In this document: positions 1 through 8,570 of the stretch, one piece after another
How positions within the stretch are numbered: the first letter of the stretch is position 1
How the letters are laid out: every line of letters begins with the position of its first letter
Assembly (NCBI RefSeq): GCF_017115165.1
Contig: NZ_JABXKF010000075.1
Span: 1-36,615, forward strand
DNA from: Nostoc sp. LPT
Lineage (GTDB): Bacteria; Cyanobacteriota; Cyanobacteriia; Cyanobacteriales; Nostocaceae
Direction of reading: 5' to 3'
DNA: 36,615 bases
Made by a program: the position numbers and the translations under genes
Notes under the pieces: generated by a model
The model's input: only the letters and a program-made list of their open reading frames with translations
Told to the model about the DNA's origin: nothing
Databases searched by the model: none

Positions 1-21
1 TGCTAGATGCAAGTTTTCAGC

Positions 22-843
22 TTACCTGCTTTGTATACCAATTAGATAGCTAGGGCCATTACTCAAAGAAATATCGGCTGTTGGTACACCATTAGGGACA
101 CTCAAACTCAGGTCTTGACTATCAATATTTAATCCCACAGTCCCATTACCAGAGACTCCTGCCAATTCCACTAGTCCACCTAAAGCATTCAACGAGCCAC
201 CATCAAGGACGATATCTCCACCCACCAACAACAAACTTCGCCCATCTGGGACTCTCAGCCCTTTGAGATTATTTCCCGCATCGGTGGTTGACCTGTTCTC
301 AATTCTGGCAGCTTGCAGTTGATTGAAAAATAGTGCAGAAGGATTGATTGCTAGTAACTCAGAGGGAGGTTGAGGATTGGTGGCACTGAAGGTGCTACCA
401 TCGCTCCATTTGAAACTGCTGGCTGTGGTTGCTAAAAATGAACCACCAATATTTAATCGCGCATTCGCTCCAAAGATAATGCCATTGGGATTAAGCAGAA
501 ATAGGTTAGCTGTGCCATTGGCTCGGATTAATCCATCGATATTGGAGATAGACCCACTTGTGACTCTAGTAATGATATTTTGAATATCCAAAGCATTATT
601 AAAAGAAGCAGTGCCATTAGTAGGAACGGAAAACTCGCTAAAGCTGTGAAACAAATTACTTCCTGCTTGCGTTCCTCCAGTGATATTAAAGGTGTTTCCA
701 TCCCTGGCGACGCTGGAGTTCTTGGATAATGTATTATCCGAGGTAATTTGGGCAAAAGTATGCTCTTGCAAGCAAGAAATTAACACACTTCCCACCATCA
801 AACTACTACACCAACTCCGCCAATCTGGAGTTATTCTTAACAT
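22..843 (-). CDS. Truncated filamentous haemagglutinin N-terminal (TPS) exoprotein
   Basis: 273 residues. A signal peptide occupies about residues 10-31 (hydrophobic stretch ending ...HTFA-QIT). It is followed by the TPS/haemagglutination-activity domain, about residues 32-190, with the family hallmarks ITGGTQAGSNLFHSF and LFLLNPNGIIFG (NPNGI motif). In this family the domain directs export through a TpsB outer-membrane pore and starts the beta-helix. Family members usually run to 800 residues or more. This one keeps the start of the helix (SLSNG at about 260) and then ends in the unrelated tail PSYLIGIQSR, so the C-terminus looks lost by deletion or insertion. AAGGA lies 5 bases before the ATG and supports the start. 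It is last in the minus-strand cluster, 60 bases after a close paralogue. Family assignment is confident; whether a functional product is made is not. Confidence 0.8.
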   Translation of the reverse strand: MLRITPDWRSWCSSLMVGSVLISCLQEHTFAQITSDNTLSKNSSVARDGNTFNITGGTQAGSNLFHSFSEFSVPTNGTASFNNALDIQNIITRVTSGSISNIDGLIRANGTANLFLLNPNGIIFGANARLNIGGSFLATTASSFKWSDGSTFSATNPQPPSELLAINPSALFFNQLQAARIENRSTTDAGNNLKGLRVPDGRSLLLVGGDIVLDGGSLNALGGLVELAGVSGNGTVGLNIDSQDLSLSVPNGVPTADISLSNGPSYLIGIQSR

Positions 844-903
844 AACAATCCTTATAATTTAGTAACTATAAGCAAGCAAGATGCTGCCAAAATATGAGTA
901 ACT

Positions 904-2268
904 TTAGCTACCATGACACCCAATAGGATTCTGTGTGAAAATGTGAGAAGTAGCAGTGGTTCCATCAATCTCTACGGACTCAAGGGCGTTCACCTTCAAA
1001 TTACCTTGTTGTCCTGTAGCTGGTCTTAATATAATAAAAAACGGTGCTATCCTTATTCCACTTGCCTCTAATGATACATTTGCTCCGTCTTGAATACGCA
1101 ACCTTTTAGTTGTGATCGTAAGGTCACCTACATTTCCTTCACCAAAAGTTGCACTTGCCAATGAACTAGCTAGAGGACGAGAAGTCAATGGCAAAATGGA
1201 ACTACCAATCAAGTCCACAGACTCGGAGGCGTTTACGTTTAAATTTCCCGCTTTACCCGTGCCACTAGTAGAAGTCAGCACTTGTGCGCCATCCGAAACA
1301 ATAAACTTGCTGGCGGTAATGTTTAAGTCTTCACCTTTTGTGTTACCTGTAGTCTGACTTATTAAGCGCACAAGAGAACCAACTAGTTCCACGGAATTTC
1401 CCCATAGCTGGATACTACCACCACTCTTACCGCTAGCATCTACCTGAGATGGAATCTGAGAATTTCGCAGCATCAATCGAATGTTCTGGAAATTCTGGAC
1501 AGCTTCATATCCCAATATCCAACTTTGATCCTTTGGCTTCAAGCTGACCAGACTATTGCCAGCAACACTTCCTAGCTCTATTTGTCCTCCCTTTGCAGTT
1601 AAATTTCCGCCCTCCAGCGTGATATCACCGCCCACTAATGCCAAGGTTTTACCTGGCTTCACTTGTAGACCAACTGGTTGGTTGAAGATATTTTTTGTGC
1701 CATCTGGATTATTTGCTCGGGATTGATTACGGATCGGAGACGCAGTTGCTCCGAATTGTAAACCAATGGGAACACTTACTGTCAATAGGGGTGTAGTTTG
1801 AGGATCTGTGGCTCTAAACTTGATCCCATCAGCAAAGTTCAAACTACTCGCCGTACTCGCTATAAATGAACCGCCAATGTTCAAAGAAGCATTGGAACCA
1901 AAAATAATGCCATTAGGATTAATCAAAAACAGGTTGGTTACACCATTAACATGGATTAACCCATCAATATTAGAGAGTGACTTACCTGTTACCCGACTGA
2001 TAATATTTTGAATATCTACAGCATTATTGAAAGAAGCAATGCCATTAGTAGGCACAGAAAACTCCCCAAAGCTGTGAAACAAATTACTTCCTGCTTGCGT
2101 TCCTCCAGTGATATTAAAGGTGTTACCCTCTTTTGCAACACTAGAGTTATTAGGTAAGGTGTTATCTGGGGTAATTTGGGCAAAAGTATGCTCTTGCAAA
2201 CAAGCAATTAACACACTTGCCATCACCAAACTACTACACCAACACCGCCAATTTTGAATCCCTGACAT
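904..2268 (-). CDS. Filamentous haemagglutinin N-terminal (TPS) exoprotein, C-terminally shortened
   Basis: 454 residues from the ATG at 2268. That start is chosen because GGGGG lies four bases upstream (2273-2277); an in-frame ATG at 2286 adds six residues and is less likely. It has a signal peptide ending near HTFAQIT, a TPS domain with ITGGTQAGSNLFHSF and LFLINPNGIIFG, and then beta-helix repeats (ITLEGGNLTAKGGQIELGS, GNLNVNASESVDLIGSS). It is a close paralogue of the next gene downstream over the first ~190 residues, which points to tandem duplication. The C-terminus stops abruptly after VEIDGTTAT with an unrelated tail, where full family members continue for hundreds of residues. The product would be a secreted surface or adhesin-like protein. 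No TpsB transporter gene is in the window, so it would need one encoded elsewhere. Confidence 0.8.
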   Translation of the reverse strand: MSGIQNWRCWCSSLVMASVLIACLQEHTFAQITPDNTLPNNSSVAKEGNTFNITGGTQAGSNLFHSFGEFSVPTNGIASFNNAVDIQNIISRVTGKSLSNIDGLIHVNGVTNLFLINPNGIIFGSNASLNIGGSFIASTASSLNFADGIKFRATDPQTTPLLTVSVPIGLQFGATASPIRNQSRANNPDGTKNIFNQPVGLQVKPGKTLALVGGDITLEGGNLTAKGGQIELGSVAGNSLVSLKPKDQSWILGYEAVQNFQNIRLMLRNSQIPSQVDASGKSGGSIQLWGNSVELVGSLVRLISQTTGNTKGEDLNITASKFIVSDGAQVLTSTSGTGKAGNLNVNASESVDLIGSSILPLTSRPLASSLASATFGEGNVGDLTITTKRLRIQDGANVSLEASGIRIAPFFIILRPATGQQGNLKVNALESVEIDGTTATSHIFTQNPIGCHGS

Positions 2269-2272
2269 AGCA

Positions 2273-2277
2273 CCCCC
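2273..2277 (-). promoter_or_regulatory. Ribosome binding site deciding the start of the TPS gene
   Basis: On the minus strand GGGGG sits four bases before the ATG at 2268. The alternative ATG at 2286 would place this purine run inside the gene, so 2268 is preferred. Confidence 0.45.
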
Positions 2278-2326
2278 ATTAAACAATTCGCAATTCGCAA
2301 TTACGTAAATCAGTACTGCATCATGT

Positions 2327-2449
2327 GACTAGTACAACACGGCGGAAACAAACAGACCATTCCAAATCAATGAAACGCTTACACTGTATACCTGTTTGAA
2401 TTTTGAATTTTGAATTTTGAATTTTGAATTCCGCCTTGCAGTACTAGTC
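2327..2449. mobile_element. MITE-like element with 19-bp terminal inverted repeats
   Basis: The left end 2327-2345 (GACTAGTACAACACGGCGG) and the right end 2431-2449 are inverted copies of each other. The reverse complement of the right end is GACTAGTACTGCAAGGCGG, differing only in the centre. The interior is about 85 bases and carries a TTTTGAA heptamer array. No coding capacity is seen. It lies between the DUF928 and TPS genes, directly next to the DUF928 stop codon, and probably inserted into the operon. The non-autonomous transposable character is inferred from structure. Confidence 0.6.
2395..2430. repeat. TTTTGAA heptanucleotide tandem repeat
   Basis: Five near-perfect copies of the heptamer TTTTGAA (the first lacks one T). 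This is the short tandemly repeated class common in heterocystous cyanobacteria. The same heptamer recurs at 30257-30279. Confidence 0.85.
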
Positions 2450-3271
2450 TTATTTTTCCAAGTTGTAATCCTGTACAATTGGCTCTTTAGCAATGTCTTG
2501 CAAGCCAACTACATTTAATAAGTCCACCCAATCTTGATTAAGAGTTGCATTCTGCGGATTGATACGGCGTTGTTGACCTAAATTAGTCAGGGCATCGTAC
2601 CAAATATTATTGGCACTATAAACAATGTACTCTTTTGGTTTTGCTAACTTCAACTGACTATTAAGAGCCTCTGTCAGCACTTGCCTTTGCACAAACCCAT
2701 CTACATAAAAGTTGTCAGATGTTTTTTCTATATCGCCGCAATAAATATGAAAGTACCAATGATATTTTTTATCTACTTTTAAAAAATATTGCGGTTGTGC
2801 TGGCAAAGTAATGCTGACGATCCCCGATTTTCCAGACAGAGAAAGAGGTTTTTGATAGACCCTTTTTACATCTTTCCCATCTAGCACTTCTTGTAACACA
2901 AATTCTCCAGAACGTGTAGTTTGTGGTAATTGAGGAATATAAAACCAAAAAGTTGGATTTTCTGCAACTGTTGATGCCAAGACTGATTCACCTGCATCAC
3001 CAGGTACTAGAGCAGTAAGCTGTGTGAGATTGCTAGGACAATCAGGACTCCGCCCAGCCCCTGCTCTGCGCCGACCTGTGGGTGCGCCGTTTCTGGGCAA
3101 TTTCGGTTGCTCAAAGGATTGGGAGGGCGAATTTTTAACAGTGTTTGGAATCGAATTTGTTAATTGTGCCTGCACTGATTGCGAGTAACTCATCAAACCA
3201 ATAAATACCAAATAAATTACGCAAGCACGTTGAATTGGTTGATAAAGTAATTTGTTTTTAATCACGATCAA
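2450..3271 (-). CDS. DUF928 domain secreted protein
   Basis: 273 residues. An N-terminal signal sequence (about 13-36, ending SVQAQ) is followed by a basic Gly/Arg-rich linker (GAPTGRRRAGAGR) and the DUF928 core, marked by LTALVPGD, PTFWFYIPQ and a Leu/Ser/Gly beta region (PLSLSGKSGIVSITLP). DUF928 has no established biochemical role. The family is essentially cyanobacterial and is predicted periplasmic or outer-membrane associated. The frame opens with TTG at 3271, or GTG at 3265; there is no ATG before the signal sequence, so the start is uncertain by two codons. It begins only 7 bases after the CHAT-CHASE2 stop, so co-transcription is very likely. Its place between the sensor protease and the TPS exoproteins suggests an accessory role in surface protein handling (inference). 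Confidence 0.8.
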   Translation of the reverse strand: MIVIKNKLLYQPIQRACVIYLVFIGLMSYSQSVQAQLTNSIPNTVKNSPSQSFEQPKLPRNGAPTGRRRAGAGRSPDCPSNLTQLTALVPGDAGESVLASTVAENPTFWFYIPQLPQTTRSGEFVLQEVLDGKDVKRVYQKPLSLSGKSGIVSITLPAQPQYFLKVDKKYHWYFHIYCGDIEKTSDNFYVDGFVQRQVLTEALNSQLKLAKPKEYIVYSANNIWYDALTNLGQQRRINPQNATLNQDWVDLLNVVGLQDIAKEPIVQDYNLEK

Positions 3272-3278
3272 AATTTAA

Positions 3279-5627
3279 TTATTTTCTCTTGCGAAGATAC
3301 GAACGTCTAAACCATGAGATTACCATTACTTGGGTAGCTAGCAACGCTAATACTGAGGGGATAAATGGCACCCATCCAGCTAGTGTAAAAATACCAAAAC
3401 ATAACCCAAATACTGTTAAAAGTGTGACTATCACCGCTAATCCCAGGTGCAGCGGTTTTGAATAATACCATGCTGTAATACCTCCTACTAATGACCATCC
3501 CCATATCCAAAGTGCCTCTACCCATCCAGACCACCACCACAACAAAGGTCTGCTATCTAAAACTGCGCTGAGGATTTGACTTAGCATCTGCGCCTGTACA
3601 AATACCCCCGGTGTTTGCTTTTGCTTCGGTTTTGCATTGTAACTGAAAGGTGTTTTCCAATAATCATTTGTATTAGTGGGGGCAGAAAGACCAATCATCA
3701 CAATGCGGTCTTTGAGTAATTGAACTGATTCTAATGGGATTTTTTCATCTAACACATCTCTCAAACTAATTTGCTCGGCAATTTTTTCAACCGAGTCAAG
3801 AGAACGATAATTCAACAAGATTTGATAACCAGATGCATCCACTTTTTGATAACCGCTGGTGTGTTCGTTTAATTGCTGAAACACAATATCACCAATTTGT
3901 AAATCACCTGATTTTGTAACACTTGATGTTTTGCCTTCTTTATCTAAATAATGAAGTGCTAGTTGGAGATTAAAAGCGTATTCTGTGGTACATAGAGATG
4001 TTAGGGGAGGAGTCAAATCTAAAAGCTGACGACGAGCAATATCTTCATCGTCTGCAACAAAATCACTAAAACTTAAGCGTTCTCTTGAAACTCCCAAAGG
4101 TGGCGGAATACCATCACTATCGCCATCATCATCAGTAGTAGCAACTTTGCATACAAAAAATAGACGATTATCCTCCTGAAAACGAGTAGCTAATTTTGGA
4201 TATTTTGGATCTACAATCCCATTACGATAAATATCTAAACCGATAGTTCGTGGTTGGTATTTATTTAATTTATCTAATAGTAGAGCAAGGGCTTGGTCAG
4301 ATAATGACCATCGCATTTGCATTCCTTTATTGAGTTGGTATTGAATATCTGCTTCATCAATTGTGATAATTAAAATCCGCTCGTCAGGCTTTTCGGTGAC
4401 AAGATGCGATCGCAACTGCATAAAATGGTCAAAAGCCTGTAGTTCCGATGTTTGCAGATAACCCCCATACCGCACTCCCATGACTAAACTTGTTATCAAC
4501 AAGCTAGCCAGCAATATTACTAAAACACTCTTGGTGGCGATCATCTTTCGGTGCGACTGCCAAATCATTGGCGCTGACAAGGGATTTTGGCAAATTACTG
4601 GCAACCAAGTTGCACAAGGATATTTATCTTCTATTCCTTCCAGCCTTTTTCGCGCCTCGCGCAGTGCAGAGTATAGTGATTGTCCGCTAGAAAATTCACC
4701 TAAAAAATGTTTTAAAAATTCCTGTGCTACCAAGTCTGGGACTGGTTCGCGCATGACAATGACTTGGGGAATGTGTAAATCCTCTAACGCTTCTGCTAAA
4801 CCTAAACCATCACAGGAATTGAAAATTGCTAAGTGCAATCCACTCTCAATTGCTTTTTTAAGTCCATGTTTTAATTTATCTAGAGTAATTGTTGTTGTTT
4901 GATTAATTTGCAGAACTCCTCTTTCTTGACTAGAACTATGTCCAGCAAAAAATAGAATATTCCAACCTTTCTCCCAAAGTTCGTTACTTAACTCCTTTCG
5001 TTGTGGCTCAATTAAAAAATTTATTTGAGCTTGGTTTGATAATTTATCTAATAAATACTTATCTTTACTAATATCAATTCCTTGATGATTGCCAAAAATC
5101 GCTAAAATTTTGACTTTTTTTTCTTGAGTATATATTTCATTTGGTCTTTGTGGTTCTAAAAGACTAAGTGCGACTTCAGCATTCGGATAATCTTCAAAAA
5201 AGCTCCATAAATGCCAAGGAAGTCGTCGTAGTAAGTTATCATAAGTTGCAATTATAAAGCAAATTTCTTCATTGGGATTTAATTGCGTACGTAATTTTTG
5301 GTCTATTTTGCGAAACTGCTCACAATTGAGCCAAATATTGATTCTAGATGATAATTGCTGACATAAATCGTGAAATTCCAATTCCGAAAAATTTGTGAAA
5401 TCACTATCTTCGATTTCCAGACGTATCCACCATCCATAGTGACGGTAGAGAGCCGAATATAGTATTTGCCAATTTCGATAAAGTTGAGAAATTTCTGGCG
5501 CTGGTGGTAAACTCCCGCGAAATTCCATCGCACGTGGGTCATTTATTAACCCAAGTTGAACTGTGACATCAGGAAAGCCTTTATGAAGGTCGCCCTTACC
5601 TAAATTCAAGACAACTAACTTACTCAT
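3279..5627 (-). CDS. CHAT caspase-like protease fused to membrane CHASE2 sensor
   Basis: 782 residues. The N-terminal ~360 residues form a CHAT (caspase HetF-associated TPR) peptidase domain. The expected His-Cys dyad is visible: His230 in FFAGHSSS and Cys272 in IFNSCDG. A membrane segment at about 367-385 leads into a CHASE2 extracytoplasmic sensor domain (about 390-680; ILIITIDEADI, TIGLDIYRNG, DRIVMIGLSAPTNTND). Three further membrane helices (about 690-775) close the protein. CHASE2 is normally attached to kinases, cyclases or phosphatases; here the output is a cytoplasmic protease. The logical reading is a receptor that controls proteolysis in response to a periplasmic signal (inference). 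GGAG lies five bases before the ATG. The gene is 20 bases after DUF1822 and 7 before DUF928. Both domain calls are firm from motifs; the substrate is unknown. Confidence 0.88.
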   Translation of the reverse strand: MSKLVVLNLGKGDLHKGFPDVTVQLGLINDPRAMEFRGSLPPAPEISQLYRNWQILYSALYRHYGWWIRLEIEDSDFTNFSELEFHDLCQQLSSRINIWLNCEQFRKIDQKLRTQLNPNEEICFIIATYDNLLRRLPWHLWSFFEDYPNAEVALSLLEPQRPNEIYTQEKKVKILAIFGNHQGIDISKDKYLLDKLSNQAQINFLIEPQRKELSNELWEKGWNILFFAGHSSSQERGVLQINQTTTITLDKLKHGLKKAIESGLHLAIFNSCDGLGLAEALEDLHIPQVIVMREPVPDLVAQEFLKHFLGEFSSGQSLYSALREARKRLEGIEDKYPCATWLPVICQNPLSAPMIWQSHRKMIATKSVLVILLASLLITSLVMGVRYGGYLQTSELQAFDHFMQLRSHLVTEKPDERILIITIDEADIQYQLNKGMQMRWSLSDQALALLLDKLNKYQPRTIGLDIYRNGIVDPKYPKLATRFQEDNRLFFVCKVATTDDDGDSDGIPPPLGVSRERLSFSDFVADDEDIARRQLLDLTPPLTSLCTTEYAFNLQLALHYLDKEGKTSSVTKSGDLQIGDIVFQQLNEHTSGYQKVDASGYQILLNYRSLDSVEKIAEQISLRDVLDEKIPLESVQLLKDRIVMIGLSAPTNTNDYWKTPFSYNAKPKQKQTPGVFVQAQMLSQILSAVLDSRPLLWWWSGWVEALWIWGWSLVGGITAWYYSKPLHLGLAVIVTLLTVFGLCFGIFTLAGWVPFIPSVLALLATQVMVISWFRRSYLRKRK

Positions 5628-5647
5628 TACACTCCGACAAAAAAGTA

Positions 5648-6607
5648 TCAGATGACAAAAGTTTCCTTAATTGTGAAATTACCATGAGACACTTGGATAT
5701 GAAAGCTTTCTCCAAAATCCCCTCGAAACCGTTTTAATTGAATAAAGTTATCATTACTTCGTGATACAACTTCTTGAATAATTTTTCCTGTATCTGAGAG
5801 TAAATTAATTCTCAGGTTATATGGCAAATAGAGTTTTTCAGATAAAGGATGTATTTGTACTAGTATTTCTACTTTCTGTTTAGAGAATAGTGCGAGCGCT
5901 ATAAGCAGCACTAGTGATTGATTTCCTAGTTGTAGTCCTAAATCTATGATTTTTGCTCTTGCTACGCTATCTTCAGCCAACGATGAAACATTTCTGAGAG
6001 CAAATTTTTTCTCATTTATATTGCCGAAAACTTCTTCTAAAGGCAGCCAACTGTTTTCAAATAGATTCTCGAACCATTGACTTAAGTTTACCTGTATCTG
6101 GCTTGCTCTAAGTGCAGGGTGAGCGACAGTGTTAGGAATACAGTCAAAAAGGAAATTAAGGGGTTTAAGGCTTGCTAGTGATATTTGCTCTGAAGTAGTA
6201 GAAATAGTAGTTGTTCTCACAAATCCCAACAACTGCACTTCCTGAAGGCGTTCGCTAAATTGGACAGCCACATAACCAATCCTATTTTTCATTACTTCGG
6301 GGGGTAAGTAAATTGCCGTTTCTCCAGGTTTAACTGGACGACACTCTAACTTACCAATGTTAGGAATAACTAAATCGGCAACATCAAATAAAGCTCGTTT
6401 CAGGGGATGCCAACTATCACCTTTCTCTAAAGCAGTATCAATCTGCAACCATTTCAAGTAACTATAAACAGCATAAACTGCTAGTGTATTCAAATAGATT
6501 TGTTTACCTTTTTGAGGTGTAGTTTGTTCAAGAGCAAACTGGCGGGCGATCGCATGGGCTTGTTGTCCAAGTGGAATTTTTAAACAAAGCGTTTCTGTGC
6601 TACTCAT
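5648..6607 (-). CDS. DUF1822 family protein
   Basis: 319 residues, no signal peptide. The N-terminus matches the DUF1822 pattern: an initial LKIPLGQQAHAIARQFA helix, then NTLAVYAVYSYLKWLQIDT, a conserved W-H-P turn (GDSWHP), and the ETAIYLPPEV / RIGYVAVQFSE strands. The C-terminal part has the usual beta-rich region (LVLLIALALF, VEILVQIHPL). The function of DUF1822 is unknown; the family is restricted mostly to filamentous cyanobacteria and is commonly next to sigma-like and CHAT genes. It starts 5 bases after the sigma-like gene ends and ends 20 bases before the CHAT-CHASE2 gene, which fits one transcript. A partner or adaptor of the protease or sigma factor is possible but not shown. Confidence 0.82.
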   Translation of the reverse strand: MSSTETLCLKIPLGQQAHAIARQFALEQTTPQKGKQIYLNTLAVYAVYSYLKWLQIDTALEKGDSWHPLKRALFDVADLVIPNIGKLECRPVKPGETAIYLPPEVMKNRIGYVAVQFSERLQEVQLLGFVRTTTISTTSEQISLASLKPLNFLFDCIPNTVAHPALRASQIQVNLSQWFENLFENSWLPLEEVFGNINEKKFALRNVSSLAEDSVARAKIIDLGLQLGNQSLVLLIALALFSKQKVEILVQIHPLSEKLYLPYNLRINLLSDTGKIIQEVVSRSNDNFIQLKRFRGDFGESFHIQVSHGNFTIKETFVI

Positions 6608-6612
6608 GATTG

Positions 6613-7365
6613 TTAATTAGATTGATATCCAAGTTGAATTGCAATATCTTGTAGGAGCGGTATTGCTTTTAATTTCCAATGAGATACCAGAGTTTGGTAA
6701 TTGATTTGGCTGTCGCGAGCAATCTCAGCAAGTGTATCTGGTGGGTTCTTAAAGATGAACAACAACCTTTGGCTTAGTGCTTGACAGTTGCATTCGGGAT
6801 GTTTACGAGGATAACAATTTCGTAATTGCTTGTCTGGGTCTTGCTCAATGTAAAGTGCCAAGTTACTTACTAGACGTTGTTGTGACTGTTGCTGTAAATT
6901 TTCAAGATAAATTTCTAGTCCGCTCAAAATATATGGATTAGATGTTGTTCCTAATATTTGTCCTTGTTGTGACACTCCTTCCAACCAAGTTGTTATTTCT
7001 CCATCCGGATCTAAAATGCTTTTATCCAAAGACAAATGAAATTTTTTTCTTAAAGGGAAAGATGGTGAATTTAAATCTTTGACGCGCCAGTAAAGGTAGC
7101 TTTTGATCCATTTTATTAAATCATCTCGAACTGAAGATGTACGTGGCTGAAAGTTTCTAATATTTTGGCTGAACCACTCTAAAGTTTGGTTCAGGGCATC
7201 TAAAAAATAATCGGGACAGTCCAAGCTTGAGTATTTTCTAAATTCTGGTAGCCCCTGAATAAAAATCAGAAGCCGACTCATAGCTTTTCGCCATTCTCGG
7301 CTGCCATCCGGGTGTTGGCACACTGTTGCAATCAATTGGCGCAGGTGTTCATCCCGATCGTCCAT
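6613..7365 (-). CDS. Sigma-70 family-like RNA polymerase sigma factor
   Basis: 250 residues from the ATG at 7365; an in-frame TTG at 7380 would add five. Residues about 40-115 resemble a divergent sigma region 2 (DYFLDALNQTLEWFSQNI, then DDLIKWIKSYLYWRVKDL). The C-terminus (TLAEIARDSQINYQTLVSHWKLKAIPLLQ, quoted here only as a helix-turn-helix pattern in two pieces: TLAEIARDSQI and YQTLVSHWKLK) resembles region 4. A small Cys cluster (CYPRKHPECNC) lies between them and could bind a metal (inference). It is the first gene of the five- to six-gene minus-strand cluster and may control its own operon. The family call rests on pattern and context, as divergent cyanobacterial sigma-like proteins of this type sit before DUF1822 and CHAT genes. 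It could instead be a non-sigma DNA-binding protein. Confidence 0.62.
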   Translation of the reverse strand: MDDRDEHLRQLIATVCQHPDGSREWRKAMSRLLIFIQGLPEFRKYSSLDCPDYFLDALNQTLEWFSQNIRNFQPRTSSVRDDLIKWIKSYLYWRVKDLNSPSFPLRKKFHLSLDKSILDPDGEITTWLEGVSQQGQILGTTSNPYILSGLEIYLENLQQQSQQRLVSNLALYIEQDPDKQLRNCYPRKHPECNCQALSQRLLFIFKNPPDTLAEIARDSQINYQTLVSHWKLKAIPLLQDIAIQLGYQSN

Positions 7366-8570
7366 AAAAGCTTTGACCAAAAAAAGTACAGTAGATACGA
7401 GACAGCAGCACAGTTCTAAGCATCGTTTTATTTCACCTTACTTATGTATCAGTTAAAAATCAGAAAATTATGAAAACTTTAGAATAGTACTTGCAGAGAT
7501 ATGAGTGATGCATAAATTATGACAATGGTAATAACTGCGGCAATCTTCTTTGATGGCAATCAGAGTCAAGCTTGCGATTATATGAATGACTATCATCTAG
7601 TTTATAAAATGTTAAAAAATGTTATAAAAATTACTATTAAATAAAAAATACACTGAACAGGCATATTGAGGAACAATTTTTTCATTCCTCAGAAAATATG
7701 GTTTCTTAGAAGCAGGCGCACAGACGCCCGCTCTCCAGTTAATTCTAAAATTTGGAGTTGAGATGCGATCGCTTTACTATAGCGATCTAACTTTCCATAA
7801 GTTAGAGCCACTGCTTGCGCTTATCCATTATGCAGAAAGGTAAAAGCCTCAGTGTTTCCTTGCTTTACCGACCTGTAACGCAGTAGCTCCACAACTGTAG
7901 AAAACTTATAGACCATTTCTTCTAAATCGTTGACACAATCAGTCATTGCACTTTCAAAATCCTGATGCACAAAGAATTCTGGAAGATCAAGCCGTTGCAG
8001 CCTTTGCTAAAAGAATGACAAACTTTAACCGCGTTCTATTTAAAATATTATTGCTATTAATTTGCAATTATTTAAGACTCTAAAGCAACTTAGCGAATAT
8101 AGCAAGCAAATTTTAATTAAAAACATTATTATCTTTTGCTTAAAAATAATTTATATAAAATATATCAAAAGATAGATTACTAAGTCTAACTTAGATAAAT
8201 TTAAGTTGATTTATACTGTAATTATATCTTGAAAAGACTTATTTATAAAAATTTTTCACACAACGCTAGTCAGATTTATAAAATTTAGAAGTTTTAATAA
8301 CTTGCTCAGGTGTAACCTTTATGATAATGTCTCCTAATAGCACTAGAGTTAAATGCAAATAGTCGCAGATAGATTTTGAGTATTTCTAGAGCTAGTGTCA
8401 AGCATTATTGATAATATATCGCGTCATTAATATCAGACGTGACATTTTTCACGCACTGTGAGAATGAGTATCAATATGCAACTAGAGCCTTTACTTAAAA
8501 GGCTGTTTGTTACGGAATATAAACCAAGGGCACTAAATTTTTCCAGTCAAATTAATTTAATCAAACCATT
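7366..8570. other. Long intergenic region between divergent genes
   Basis: About 1.2 kb, strongly AT-rich from 8030 to 8400. It separates the minus-strand sigma-like cluster from the plus-strand acylase and must hold both promoters, though I cannot place either with confidence. The only coding trace is the decayed fatty-acyl-AMP ligase remnant at 7689-7975. One HIP1 octamer is at 7764-7771. Confidence 0.6.
7689..7975 (-). pseudogene. Decayed N-terminal remnant of a fatty-acyl-AMP ligase
   Basis: Reading the minus strand from about 7916 gives MVYKFSTVVELLRYRSVKQG followed by NTEAFTFLHNG and a TAA at 7821-7823. In another frame the text resumes as ALTYGKLDRYSKAIASQL and then QILELTGERA. FSTVVELLRYR, AFTFL, LTYxxLD, AIAxxLQ and GERA are consecutive hallmarks of the first ~70 residues of FAAL-type adenylating enzymes, which load fatty acids on polyketide or peptide synthases. 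So this is the start of such a gene with a frameshift, and everything after GERA is missing. The upstream open stretch (7917-7975) may not belong to it. The call rests on recognised motifs, not a database search. Confidence 0.65.

Noticed and set aside
4480..4902. Plus-strand open frame of 140 codons
   Set aside because: It lies fully antisense to the CHAT domain, whose motifs prove the minus-strand frame.
8400..8570. Promoter of the acylase gene
   Set aside because: Several AT-rich hexamers could serve but none stands out in this base composition.
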